A DNA stretch of 64,000 nucleotides from Larix kaempferi (GCA_027924585.1 BSBM01000602.1:10973501-11037500), one strand, 5' to 3'; positions 45,769-59,688 are shown, numbered from the stretch's first letter. The notes: a model not told the origin generated them from the letters alone. A program made the numbers and translations.

Positions 45769-45786
45769 AACACCGTCCTCGGTGTT
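45769..45786 (-). other. Hairpin next to the LARD polypurine tract
   Basis: AACACCG-TCCT-CGGTGTT, a perfect 7-bp stem with a 4-base loop, repeated at 52737-52754. It corresponds to the Gypsy hairpin at 14473-14492 with identical loop and a compensatory stem change (T-A pair to C-G pair). Confidence 0.6.
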
Positions 45787-48254
45787 CATGCCCTTCAGCA
45801 ATTTTCTTCCTCGCTTGAGTTATCCTTTATTTGCTTCGTCTTCTCTATTGTGACCTTTTCCGAACTTTCCTGATTTTCGCACGTTGCTAGTGTTCATAAC
45901 CTGTATTTTCGACTACAAAACCAGGTTTCGAGAAAAAAGAAACATAATAATAAAAAAAAACTTTATCATCAACTTCATAATCAAACTCAGAATCATAATT
46001 CATGAGTTCTTCACTGTACATATCACTTGCAATATATGGAATAAATCTGGCGTTCCATGATTGCATACTAAATCAACAAACAACATTCACTCGATCCAGA
46101 AAATTCTTGTCTAACACCCGAGTGCTCACACGACAATCCTTTCGAAATTCTTGCCTAACACTTCAGTGCTCACACAGCAATTATTTCACAGATTTTCTTG
46201 CCTAACACCGCAGTGCTCACGCAGCAATACTTTCTCTCATGCATACTAAGCAGCGTCCTGCCTCCCGCATATGCATTCTCTTATAGTTTGCCTAGGTCTT
46301 TACAGCTTGCTGATTCCTTCAAGAATCCTAGCGGCTGTCAACTCCCTGATTTTCTCGGGAGTGTTTTAGTGCCCTTAACGCACTTTTACATAATTCCCCT
46401 CAAGCCTTCTCGCTTGAGTCCAAGAATCTATTCCCCTCAAGCCTCCTCGCTTGAGTCTAGGAAAAATCTCATGCAACTTCATCAATTATTCCGTTATATT
46501 ACATTTTATAACCATACAATTTCGCTGACCAATTTGGTCTAGTTCTTTATTCAACAATAATTAACAATAATAAAAACTGCAATATGGATCTTTCATCCTC
46601 ACCCCTTTATTGTACCATGCATAATATATTAAGCTTTTGTCCACCGAGTTTTGGCCATCTGCCAATTTCAATTGTTAGTAACACTTTCTATAACAAAATC
46701 AAATATTTGTAAATAAGAAAATCACTCATTCTTCATACTACCATATCCGTACTTGATCATCTGAAGTAAATGTTAGGATTACATAATTCTTGAACACGAA
46801 ATAATATTCTTCCTATGATGACCCGTGGACATTATGATTTCTTAACCTCGAATGTTATCCTTCATTATTTCAAACACACTTCCTATTTTAGTTATACAAC
46901 TGCTTTTGTATATACCAACATCACATAGGAATAACCAATTTTCTAAAACATACTTGCATACCTTATAATGATAACCCGATACCTTTGGAAGGGTGACTGC
47001 ATATCTTCTTATTATAAGATCCTCATGTGTCGAGGTACCAGTTTACCTGTATCATCGCATATTAGTATTACACTAAATATTACATGAATCTATATATCCC
47101 ATTTTTACCTCTTGACTGTGGTAGTGATGTGTGGGAATATAACATTCCGCTCGTCCACAACATTAAATGTGTTAGTCGTAAACAGGAAAAATGTAATTAA
47201 ATCATAAGAGCAATCATGCATAAAACATATGTCAATCCTCACCTTGACTTGTTTCATAAAAGCTTATACATCAATTACTGCTAAATATTACTTCTGATCC
47301 ATCATGGAACTTCCATGATATTAACGGTTTTTCCTTAACTCCTAATGCGTATTTAAAACAGTCATTATAAAAACATCAGGGAATTTAAAGTGTCATGTAT
47401 TACCATTCCGTGGCGGTTCTAGTTTTCCCATACTTTTATTCGTATAACAACACATACTCACCATTAATTACATCTATGCATTCATTATGGGAGCAACATG
47501 ATTAACTATAGTTTTATTTCTTAACCAAAATAATCCTTTTGACACCACATATAACATATGTATAAAGCCATTTTGAATGATAAATTTACGACGTTGACAT
47601 AACTAGGAAGTTCTGGTAACATACATACATACATACAACCGAACTATCCTGCCACAAGAAATGTTCGGCTTTATATATGAAAGGAACTTGGCAGTTCCTA
47701 ACATAATCAAAACATTAGACCATCTTCTTTAGTCAGGTATTAGCATATATACTTACTTTATAAACGACTTAAAAGATATAAGTTGCTTATTTTATCTATC
47801 TGAGTCTCATATGCGGAAATCCTGACGAATTGATCAATAGAATTCGATTAGTCAGAAACAATTAACACAATGTATCAACCCTATTCTCCCATATCACGCG
47901 TTTACTGAATTTGAAAGATATCCACTCTTAAGAGTAACAATAAAGGTAGAGAAGGTAATAAGTATTTAAGACGAATTATCCAATCAACAGATTTAGGAGA
48001 GCTCCTCCGTTTAGCACATTCACAACTAGGATGACTTTCAATATACGAAAACTCATTCCACAAAACCATAACCATTATCATGCTAACGATTATTTTCTCG
48101 TCGTCCAATGAATTCTAATTTGTAAAATAGGAGGATATATTCATCAGCTAATATTTACCAATAATAGATTGTTCCTCTCCATAATGAAACATACACTACC
48201 CTTACCTACAAACAATGTTGCGCCATTATAATGCTTTCACCAAATGAAACATAC

Positions 48255-48467
48255 TTACTTGCAATTCAATGACGACTTGTAAGCTACCTGTTGTCGATCC
48301 GTCGAAATGAAATCTTCTATTGCGTCTTGTGTCGCCTGTTCGATTAGCTCATATATGTTTTCCTCGACTGGGCCCAAATAAGCCCAAGTGTTTGCAACCT
48401 GCGCTCTGGCGGAAGAAACTTGAAGTCGAGTTTTGAGATTCATTTTCCCTCCTCCAGTACAGTCCAT
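48255..48467 (-). CDS. Small frame near the LARD primer site, possible gag remnant
   Basis: A 70-codon frame starts with ATG about 94 bases after the primer site, where gag normally starts. The product is hydrophilic, with no zinc knuckle and no recognised domain (for example VEENIYELIEQATQDAIEDF). It is identical in the second unit at 55223-55435. It could be the N-terminus of a lost gag, a small peptide, or chance. Confidence 0.3.
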   Translation of the reverse strand: MDCTGGGKMNLKTRLQVSSARAQVANTWAYLGPVEENIYELIEQATQDAIEDFISTDRQQVAYKSSLNCK

Positions 48468-48560
48468 GCATCCAAAAATGAAACGAAACCAATTGATTAG
48501 TAAACTTCATACTCCCTTATCGCATGTTGAGCTCATTAGGCCCTAGTGTTGTAACCTAAT

Positions 48561-48572
48561 GCTCTGATACCA
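48561..48572 (-). other. LARD primer-binding site, initiator Met tRNA
   Basis: Minus-strand TGGTATCAGAGC, two bases from the LTR end (TA spacer). It recurs at 55529-55540 beside LTR 3. It shows that the element is primed by initiator Met tRNA and reads on the minus strand. Confidence 0.92.
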
Positions 48573-48574
48573 TA

Positions 48575-51500
48575 TGTGACATCCCCAAAACTACGGGTTA
48601 GTACTTAGTGAATTTTCAAAATTAAAAGTTCTAGTATCCCTCATACTTAACCATCTACAATGATTAATTACCTTCATCAAATAAAACATAAGCCATTAAT
48701 TAATGCTTATGAGATTTATAAAACAACACCTTTAAAAGTAAGTGTCTCATTCTTGAATATCCTAGTTAGTATAACAAGGTACGATTCAATAGCATTGGTA
48801 TGGATTCCAAATTACAAACAAAACTCCATTCGTATAATAAGTACATTGCATTGTTTACTTCCATTCAATAAATACCCTTCATAGTTTGCTTTATACCTTC
48901 TCATTTAACATATAGATTCAATCCATAGACAATCAATACAACTAATCAATACAGCTATTGAATACTTTTGAATGATCGTCCTTAATAAGCATTTCTTATT
49001 TATACATCCATTTTCCTTATGATATAAGAAATAATCCTTTACATATTTAAGAATAACCTAAAGATAAATACATCTAGTAATTCAACCATACAATTTAATC
49101 ACACATAAGAGCGAGTCCAAATATACACGTGGTTCACCCAGGAGGGGCTACGTCCACCAAAGAGAGTCATATCTTTATTATTCATCAATATCAGGGGGTA
49201 CAATCTACCATACAAAGATTCCTTTCCACTTCTCATGTCCCTATTATAGAGGCGACATAATCGAAACTTCCCAAGGACTAGCTTGGGCAAAACCAGGATT
49301 TCTTCCCTACTGCTCGCAAAGAAGAAACACAAATTGCTACCAACACAATTTTGATTCTCATCTCATTACTATAAACCATAACCCTTCTCATACTTCCTTT
49401 TTATAACCATAAGTGTTGCTCACTCATTATTGTGTATCTCAATTCCTACAACTAAGGAATATATTCCACAAAATATAATCCTACTCAACCCATCAATTAG
49501 ACAATCATTGATAAATACTTTGCTATTAGCTTTGTACATATTTAATGTCTAAGTTGAATTAAAAGGCATACAATATTGTAGAATTTCTTTTTCCCTTCAA
49601 GTTCTTTTGGCCAAGATTAAAAACATTCATTCCACCAAAACTTTATCATTGTACATGCATTGAATAATTAACTAAATAATTATATAACTTAAGAGACTAA
49701 GACCACTCGTGAAGCATTCATCTGACATTAACAATTCACTAAAATTAATAAAGTAATAGGAAGATGATCGCATATCTTTTATGCGTTATAATAAGCTCCT
49801 ATCAACAAAGGGGGTTCAAGGAACACATCTCTGACCTCAATCAAGCTAGGACCGATAATCTATGTACATCTGTCAAACTGAGAACAGATAATTATCTTCT
49901 TTCAGCCACAACTTTATCAAATAAAAGAGGCAATATCGGTCCTCCTGAGCACAAACCCAGTCAACATAAAGATATCACTTTAGCAAATAGAAGCGACATG
50001 AATGCTCATCCTGAGCACGAATCTGGTCAGCCTAACTGTGCTAAGTAATCATTTATATATCTATATATATATATCAAGAGATTGAGATCGATTTTAATGT
50101 GAGGCCATCCTATCTCTGTATATTACAATTGGATATTACAAGATAATGATTCCAATCTCGCTGGAAGTTTATAACATACACCAAAAATTCATATGAACAG
50201 GCGGGGGTTTCGTACAGACAGGAATATCTGATTTACTATACTAGTCGGAGATCCCTCAGATCTAAACAAGAAAACCACATCCAGGAAGATCGAGGCGGTC
50301 GCTAACCTATGGGTTTGTGAACCAACCAAGGGGAATGCTTGGGTTGAACATTTTGATTTCAGGAGGTAACAAATTCAACCAAGAAAATGGAGCCTAGGTT
50401 CGATCAGCGAGATTCCCCAACTTCTCTCCAATGCAATACAATAATCACAACCCGGAAACTCAAACTCACGGAACTCTCTGACAGACATATTCTTCCCAAA
50501 TTTCTTACATTCAAATAAACTAACCAACGGAGGAAAACGCACAGTTTGATTGTCAAGCACAATTTAAATCGTTGAGCTCAGGATCGATTCACGATCGATG
50601 AGGAAAACGCACAGTTTGATTGTCAAGCTCAAGTTCGCTGAATATAACCAGAATCCCCATCTGTATGATTTACGAATTTTTTTTGATTCCTATAGACCAA
50701 AATAAACTCATATGGGCAGCTTGTCAAACCTCAAGGGAACTATCAGAAGACAATGCAGAGTTCGCCCTTTTTAATGAGGTTTGCTCGATAAAATTCTACC
50801 ACACAATAACTACACAGTTTATTACCCTGAATGTGATCTATGTTCAAACATTATGTAACTGTGTATGAATAGATCGCTATCCAGGAAGCTTGATTTAAAC
50901 TAAGTTCTGTGAATTCCAACAGCCAGTATTAAGACTGCGTTTTTATATAATCTGACGGAGATCCATGATTTTGGTAACATAATTTCGACAACAACTAAGA
51001 TCTACATCATACAGTCAGCTTTAGCGTTCTTCCTTCATGATAATGAAATAAAACCTGATTCTTCAACATACTAACCAGACTAATAGTTTTTCCAGATAAT
51101 TAATGAGCTCATAGATCAACATATTTAACATGCAGCTAGAGCTCACTACAAGAAAAATGCTAACCTGGATCTCAGTCGCAGAAAACCCAAAAGTAATTCC
51201 CTGCACAGATTCGGCATCGCTTCTCCTAAACCCGAGATCTTCTATTATGCCTCCACATTTCTTGGGATTGGGCGTCTCCAACCGTTCCATCTTTAGTGGT
51301 CCTCACCATTGCATCGTGAACCCTACCAGGGATATTCCCTTTCTCTCATTGCGAATCCGTGTTCTCGATCTGAGCACGCAGAACTTCTCCCCTCCATCCA
51401 TAATCCATACCTCGATTTCCCCGATCGCCAGTTATGGATCGGCTTTCATGGCCGTCCTTTCCCATCTACAACGAAAATGTCTTCATCATCCCCTAGCTCT

Positions 51501-52717
51501 GCAATTCCCCCCCCCCACCTTTTACTGGATGCAACCCCCAATAAATAACTGGGGTCTTTTTCCTTTGGAGAGTCCGCCCCACGATTTAAGGACGAAAATC
51601 CCCTCTTTAAAGGCTTCCACCGAATTATAATAACTACAAAGGTTACGTGGGATGATTAAGGAAGCTTAACCATTTGAGAGACGAGCTCTAAGAGAGATCG
51701 TGGGATCTTTAAAATGCCAGCTCTAACTAATAGTTACCACATCTTTAAAGGGGAGGTATAGTGAACTTCATTAAAAGCGAGAGTGTCTTTAAGACTGCAC
51801 TTCTTCTTAGTGGAAAGACTTAATAAGTATTATATATATATCTTACTAAAAGATATTTAATCAATCATTTAGTTGATTAGTAAGTATTGATTTTTCTCCT
51901 TTGATTTCGAAAAGGGAGTGTACTCCAGCTGTTCTTTATATCTTTAAAACGCATAACCCATATGCATTTATTAATAATTAAATACAATGACCATATTCTA
52001 GAAAGTAAGTCTCCTTTCTTTTTATTTAGGTTAACGAACTAGTATATATATATATATATATATTTCCATGTGTATTATAACTATTTTGTAGTAATACTTC
52101 CTTATCATGAAATAAATCACCCTTCCACTAATTCTTCATATAAACAAATAAATATTTATTTGATATCGTATGAGGGATTTTCCTCTCATAGTTTGTTATT
52201 TCATGATATCCTTGTGTTATGTATATTTTAAGAAGCAAATATTCCTTCTCCTAAGTTTTTAAGGAAACTTTTAGCTTGTGTCCTTGTCGAGGATGTAATA
52301 GAGTGAATTAGAGCGATCTGTTCGCTTACATACTATTATTTAGGATATAGTATATTCATACTTAAAAGGTATGTCTTATCACTTACTAGGAGGTTTGAAG
52401 AGGGTTAGTACTCCCTTCAATAATCCTTTTCAGATGGACCATTAGCTCAGGACGACTCACTCGCTTTTCTTCAAGTTCCTACTGGCATTGATGTCTTAGA
52501 TATTCCTGACTTTATATCTAGATGACCCATATCCCTTAGTGGTTTTAGTCGTCATTGATAGTTGCATTACTGCTACTCATCTTGAAATCAAGGAATTTAA
52601 ACAGATAACTTACTAGGTTTTACTGGTGGGGCCTTGGCGTTGAGCTCTTCACCAGAAAACCAGTACAATACACTTTTATATTTACGAAATATTAGGGTAT
52701 GCAAGGAGGATATTACA
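48575..52717 (-). repeat. LARD LTR 2 (4143 bp, central)
   Basis: The same LTR, lying between the two internal regions. It has a private difference near 51671 (AACCATTTGAG instead of AACCGTTTGAG) and otherwise matches LTR 3 at the sites where LTR 1 differs. It is the LTR shared by both units, as expected from LTR-LTR recombination. Confidence 0.92.
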
Positions 52718-55542
52718 TCCCCTCCCCCTTAAAAATAACACCGTCCTCGGTGTTCATGCCCTTCAGCAATTTTCTTCCTCGCTTGAGTTATCCTTTATTT
52801 GCTTCGTCTTCTCTATTGTGACCTTTTCCGAACTTTCCTGATTTTCGCACGTTGCTAGTGTTCATAACCTGTATTTTCGACTACAAAACCAGGTTTCGAG
52901 AAAAAAGAAAAATAATAATAAAAAAAAACTTTATCATCAACTTCATAATCAAACTCAGAATCATAATTCATGAGTTCTTCACTGTACATATCACTTGCAA
53001 TATATGGAATAAATCTGGCGTTCCATGATTGCATACTAAATCAACAAACAACATTCACTCGATCCAGAAAATTCTTGTCTAACACCCGAGTGCTCACACG
53101 ACAATCCTTTCGAAATTCTTGCCTAACACTTCAGTGCTCACACAGCAATTATTTCACAGATTTTCTTGCCTAACACCGCAGTGCTCACGCAGCAATACTT
53201 TCTCTCATGCATACTAAGCAGCGTCCTGCCTCCCGCATATGCATTCTCTTATAGTTTGCCTAGGTCTTTACAGCTTGCTGATTCCTTCAAGAATCCTAGC
53301 GGCTGTCAACTCCCTGATTTTCTCGGGAGTGTTTTAGTGCCCTTAACGCACTTTTACATAATTCCCCTCAAGCCTTCTCGCTTGAGTCCAAGAATCTATT
53401 CCCCTCAAGCCTCCTCGCTTGAGTCTAGGAAAAATCTCATGCAACTTCATCAATTATTCCGTTATATTACATTTTATAACCATACAATTTCGCTGACCAA
53501 TTTGGTCTAGTTCTTTATTCAACAATAATTAACAATAATAAAAACTGCAATATGGATCTTTCATCCTCACCCCTTTATTGTACCATGCATAATATATTAA
53601 GCTTTTGTCCACCGAGTTTTGGCCATCTGCCAATTTCAATTGTTAGTAACACTTTCTATAACAAAATCAAATATTTGTAAATAAGAAAATCACTCATTCT
53701 TCATACTACCATATCCGTACTTGATCATCTGAAGTAAATGTTAGGATTACATAATTCTTGAACACGAAATAATATTCTTCCTATGATGACCCGTGGACAT
53801 TATGATTTCTTAACCTCGAATGTTATCCTTCATTATTTCAAACACACTTCCTATTTTAGTTATACAACTGCTTTTGTATATACCAACATCACATAGGAAT
53901 AACCAATTTTCTAAAACATACTTGCATACCTTATAATGATAACCCGATACCTTTGGAAGGGTGACTGCATATCTTCTTATTATAAGATCCTCATGTGTCG
54001 AGGTACCAGTTTACCTGTATCATCGCATATTAGTATTACACTAAATATTACATGAATCTATATATCCCATTTTTACCTCTTGACTGTGGTAGTGATGTGT
54101 GGGAATATAACATTCCGCTCGTCCACAACATTAAATGTGTTAGTCGTAAACAGGAAAAATGTAATTAAATCATAAGAGCAATCATGCATAAAACATATGT
54201 CAATCCTCACCTTGACTTGTTTCATAAAAGCTTATACATCAATTACTGCTAAATATTACTTCTGATCCATCATGGAACTTCCATGATATTAACGGTTTTT
54301 CCTTAACTCCTAATGCGTATTTAAAACAGTCATTATAAAAACATCAGGGAATTTAAAGTGTCATGTATTACCATTCCGTGGCGGTTCTAGTTTTCCCATA
54401 CTTTTATTCGTATAACAACACATACTCACCATTAATTACATCTATGCATTCATTATGGGAGCAACATGATTAACTATAGTTTTATTTCTTAACCAAAATA
54501 ATCCTTTTGACACCACATATAACATATGTATAAAGCCATTTTGAATGATAAATTTACGACGTTGACATAACTAGGAAGTTCTGGTAACATACATACATAC
54601 ATACAACCGAACTATCCTGCCACAAGAAATGTTCGGCTTTATATATGAAAGGAACTTGGCAGTTCCTAACATAATCAAAACATTAGACCATCTTCTTTAG
54701 TCAGGTATTAGCATATATACTTACTTTATAAACGACTTAAAAGATATAAGTTGCTTATTTTATCTATCTGAGTCTCATATGCGGAAATCCTGACGAATTG
54801 ATCAATAGAATTCGATTAGTCAGAAACAATTAACACAATGTATCAACCCTATTCTCCCATATCACGCGTTTACTGAATTTGAAAGATATCCACTCTTAAG
54901 AGTAACAATAAAGGTAGAGAAGGTAATAAGTATTTAAGACGAATTATCCAATCAACAGATTTAGGAGAGCTCCTCCGTTTAGCACATTCACAACTAGGAT
55001 GACTTTCAATATACGAAAACTCATTCCACAAAACCATAACCATTATCATGCTAACGATTATTTTCTCGTCGTCCAATGAATTCTAATTTGTAAAATAGGA
55101 GGATATATTCATCAGCTAATATTTACCAATAATAGATTGTTCCTCTCCATAATGAAACATACACTACCCTTACCTACAAACAATGTTGCGCCATTATAAT
55201 GCTTTCACCAAATGAAACATACTTACTTGCAATTCAATGACGACTTGTAAGCTACCTGTTGTCGATCCGTCGAAATGAAATCTTCTATTGCGTCTTGTGT
55301 CGCCTGTTCGATTAGCTCATATATGTTTTCCTCGACTGGGCCCAAATAAGCCCAAGTGTTTGCAACCTGCGCTCTGGCGGAAGAAACTTGAAGTCGAGTT
55401 TTGAGATTCATTTTCCCTCCTCCAGTACAGTCCATGCATCCAAAAATGAAACGAAACCAATTGATTAGTAAACTTCATACTCCCTTATCGCATGTTGAGC
55501 TCATTAGGCCCTAGTGTTGTAACCTAATGCTCTGATACCATA
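52718..55542 (-). mobile_element. LARD internal region 2 (2825 bp)
   Basis: Same length and content as internal region 1, including polypurine tract 52718-52730, hairpin 52737-52754, the short repeats, the 70-codon frame 55223-55435 and primer site 55529-55540. By eye I found one difference from region 1, in the A-rich stretch near 52910 (GAAAAATAAT versus GAAACATAAT). Confidence 0.9.
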
Positions 55543-58500
55543 TGTGACATCCCCAAAACTACGGGTTAGTACTTAGTGAATTTTCAAAATTAAAAGTTCT
55601 AGTATCCCTCATACTTAACCATCTACAATGATTAATTACCTTCATCAAATAAAACATAAGCCATTAATTAATGCTTATGAGATTTATAAAACAACACCTT
55701 TAAAAGTAAGTGTCTCATTCTTGAATATCCTAGTTAGTATAACAAGGTACGATTCAATAGCATTGGTATGGATTCCAAATTACAAACAAAACTCCATTCG
55801 TATAATAAGTACATTGCATTGTTTACTTCCATTCAATAAATACCCTTCATAGTTTGCTTTATACCTTCTCATTTAACATATAGATTCAATCCATAGACAA
55901 TCAATACAACTAATCAATACAGCTATTGAATACTTTTGAATGATCGTCCTTAATAAGCATTTCTTATTTATACATCCATTTTCCTTATGATATAAGAAAT
56001 AATCCTTTACATATTTAAGAATAACCTAAAGATAAATACATCTAGTAATTCAACCATACAATTTAATCACACATAAGAGCGAGTCCAAATATACACGTGG
56101 TTCACCCAGGAGGGGCTATGTCCACCAAAGAGAGTCATATCTTTATTATTCATCAATATCAGGGGGTACAATCTACCATACAAAGATTCCTTTCCACTTC
56201 TCATGTCCCTATTATAGAGGCGACATAATCGAAACTTCCCAAGGACTAGCTTGGGCAAAACCAGGATTTCTTCCCTACTGCTCGCAAAGAAGAAACACAA
56301 ATTGCTACCAACACAATTTTGATTCTCATCTCATTACTATAAACCATAACCCTTCTCATACTTCCTTTTTATAACCATAAGTGTTGCTCACTCATTATTG
56401 TGTATCTCAATTCCTACAACTAAGGAATATATTCCACAAAATATAATCCTACTCAACCCATCAATTAGACAATCATTGATAAATACTTTGCTATTAGCTT
56501 TGTACATATTTAATGTCTAAGTTGAATTAAAAGGCATACAATATTGTAGAATTTCTTTTTCCCTTCAAGTTCTTTTGGCCAAGATTAAAAACATTCATTC
56601 CACCAAAACTTTATCATTGTACATGCATTGAATAATTAACTAAATAATTATATAACTTAAGAGACTAAGACCACTCGTGAAGCATTCATCTGACATTAAC
56701 AATTCACTAAAATTAATAAAGTAATAGGAAGATGATCGCATATCTTTTATGCGTTATAATAAGCTCCTATCAACAAAGGGGGTTCAAGGAACACATCTCT
56801 GACCTCAATCAAGCTAGGACCGATAATCTATGTACATCTGTCAAACTGAGAACAGATAATTATCTTCTTTCAGCCACAACTTTATCAAATAAAAGAGGCA
56901 ATATCGGTCCTCCTGAGCACAAACCCAGTCAACATAAAGATATCACTTTAGCAAATAGAAGCGACATGAATGCTCATCCTGAGCACGAATCTGGTCAGCC
57001 TAACTGTGCTAAGTAATCATTTATATATCTATATATATATATCAAGAGATTGAGATCGATTTTAATGTGAGGCCATCCTATCTCTGTATATTACAATTGG
57101 ATATTACAAGATAATGATTCCAATCTCGCTGGAAGTTTATAACATACACCAAAAATTCATATGAACAGGCGGGGGTTTCGTACAGACAGGAATATCTGAT
57201 TTACTATACTAGTCGGAGATCCCTCAGATCTAAACAAGAAAACCACATCCAGGAAGATCGAGGCGGTCGCTAACCTATGGGTTTGTGAACCAACCAAGGG
57301 GAATGCTTGGGTTGAACATTTTGATTTCAGGAGGTAACAAATTCAACCAAGAAAATGGAGCCTAGGTTCGATCAGCGAGATTCCCCAACTTCTCTCCAAT
57401 GCAATACAATAATCACAACCCGGAAACTCAAACTCACGGAACTCTCTGACAGACATATTCTTCCCAAATTTCTTACATTCAAATAAACTAACCAACGGAG
57501 GAAAACGCACAGTTTGATTGTCAAGCACAATTTAAATCGTTGAGCTCAGGATCGATTCACGATCGATGAGGAAAACGCACAGTTTGATTGTCAAGCTCAA
57601 GTTCGCTGAATATAACCAGAATCCCCATCTGTATGATTTACGAATTTTTTTTGATTCCTATAGACCAAAATAAACTCATATGGGCAGCTTGTCAAACCTC
57701 AAGGGAACTATCAGAAGACAATGCAGAGTTCGCCCTTTTTAATGAGGTTTGCTCGATAAAATTCTACCACACAATAACTACACAGTTTATTACCCTGAAT
57801 GTGATCTATGTTCAAACATTATGTAACTGTGTATGAATAGATCGCTATCCAGGAAGCTTGATTTAAACTAAGTTCTGTGAATTCCAACAGCCAGTATTAA
57901 GACTGCGTTTTTATATAATCTGACGGAGATCCATGATTTTGGTAACATAATTTCGACAACAACTAAGATCTACATCATACAGTCAGCTTTAGCGTTCTTC
58001 CTTCATGATAATGAAATAAAACCTGATTCTTCAACATACTAACCAGACTAATAGTTTTTCCAGATAATTAATGAGCTCATAGATCAACATATTTAACATG
58101 CAGCTAGAGCTCACTACAAGAAAAATGCTAACCTGGATCTCAGTCGCAGAAAACCCAAAAGTAATTCCCTGCACAGATTCGGCATCGCTTCTCCTAAACC
58201 CGAGATCTTCTATTATGCCTCCACATTTCTTGGGATTGGGCGTCTCCAACCGTTCCATCTTTACTGGTCCTCACCATTGCATCGTGAACCCTACCAGGGA
58301 TATTCCCTTTCTCTCATTGCGAATCCGTGTTCTCGATCTGAGCACGCAGAACTTCTCCCCTCCATCCATAATCCATACCTCGATTTCCCCGATCGCCAGT
58401 TATGGATCGGCTTTCATGGCCGTCCTTTCCCATCTACAACGAAAATGTCTTCATCATCCCCTAGCTCTGCAATTCCCCCCCCCACCTTTTACTGGATGCA

Positions 58501-59688
58501 ACCCCCAATAAATAACTGGGGTCTTTTTCCTTTGGAGAGTCCGCCCCACGATTTAAGGACGAAAATCCCCTCTTTAAAGGCTTCCACCGAATTATAATAA
58601 CTACAAAGGTTACGTGGGATGATTAAGGAAGCTTAACCGTTTGAGAGACGAGCTCTAAGAGAGATCGTGGGATCTTTAAAATGCCAGCTCTAACTAATAG
58701 TTACCACATCTTTAAAGGGGAGGTATAGTGAACTTCATTAAAAGCGAGAGTGTCTTTAAGACTGCACTTCTTCTTAGTGGAAAGACTTAATAAGTATTAT
58801 ATATATATCTTACTAAAAGATATTTAATCAATCATTTAGTTGATTAGTAAGTATTGATTTTTCTCCTTTGATTTCGAAAAGGGAGTGTACTCCAGCTATT
58901 CTTTATATCTTTAAAACGCATAACCCATATGCATTTATTAATAATTAAATACAATGACCATATTCTAGAAAGTAAGTCTCCTTTCTTTTTATTTAGGTTA
59001 ACGAACTAGTATATATATATATATATATATATATTTCCATGTGTATTATAACTATTTTGTAGTAATACTTCCTTATCATGAAATAAATCACCCTTCCACT
59101 AATTCTTCATATAAACAAATAAATATTTATTTGATATCGTATGAGGGATTTTCCTCTCATAGTTTGTTATTTCATGATATCCTTGTGTTATGTATATTTT
59201 AAGAAGCAAATATTCCTTCTCCTAAGTTTTTAAGGAAACTTTTAGCTTGTGTCCTTGTCGAGGATGTAATAGAGTGAATTAGAGCGATCTGTTCGCTTAC
59301 ATACTATTATTTAGGATATAGTATATTCATACTTAAAAGGTATGTCTTATCACTTACTAGGAGGTTTGAAGAGGGTTAGTACTCCCTTCAATAATCCTTT
59401 TCAGATGGACCATTAGCTCAGGATGACTCACTCGCTTTTCTTCAAGTTCCTACTGGCATTGATGTCTTAGATATTCCTGACTTTATATCTAGATGACCCA
59501 TATCCCTTAGTGGTTTTAGTCGTCATTGATAGTTGCATTACTGCTACTCATCTTGAAATCAAGGAATTTAAACAGATAACTTACTAGGTTTTACTGGTGG
59601 GGCCTTGGCGTTGAGCTCTTCACCAGAAAACCAGTACAATACACTTTTATATTTACGAAATATTAGGGTATGCAAGGAGGATAGTACA
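55543..59688 (-). repeat. LARD LTR 3 (4146 bp)
   Basis: It ends GGATAGTACA instead of GGATATTACA, still TG...CA overall. Private changes include T at 56119 and C near 58264, and the (TA)n run near 59010-59034 is longer, which explains most of the length difference. In minus orientation this is the 5' LTR. GTACC follows at 59689. Confidence 0.92.

Larger units (their letters stand above)
45750..48574 (-). mobile_element. LARD internal region 1 (2825 bp)
   Basis: It begins on the left with the polypurine tract (45750-45762) and hairpin (45769-45786), and ends with the Met-tRNA primer site (48561-48572). In between are a three-fold repeat of about 45 bases at 46102-46228 (TTCTTGCCTAACAC... GTGCTCACACAGCAAT), two CTCAAGC/GCTTGAG hairpins at 46399-46418 and 46436-46455, a CATA microsatellite near 47620-47637, and one 70-codon frame near the primer site. 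No polyprotein. For replication it must depend on enzymes supplied by another element. Confidence 0.88.
41608..59688 (-). mobile_element. Tandem array of a LARD-like non-autonomous LTR retrotransposon (3 LTRs, 2 internal regions)
   Basis: Structure: LTR, internal, LTR, internal, LTR, with repeat period 6967-6968. Orientation is minus: the polypurine tract abuts the right end of LTR1 and LTR2, and the primer site abuts the left start of LTR2 and LTR3. LTRs are about 4.14 kb and internal regions 2825 bp. No RT, integrase, protease or capsid is encoded. Long LTRs with a non-coding interior match the definition of large retrotransposon derivatives. A single pair of GTACC repeats flanks the whole array, so it occupies one insertion site. 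LTRs differ by only a few substitutions, so the array is young. Confidence 0.92.

Noticed and set aside
41608-59688. Array as a satellite or rDNA-like tandem gene cluster
   Set aside because: TG...CA ends, primer sites, polypurine tracts and a 5-bp target duplication identify an LTR retrotransposon.
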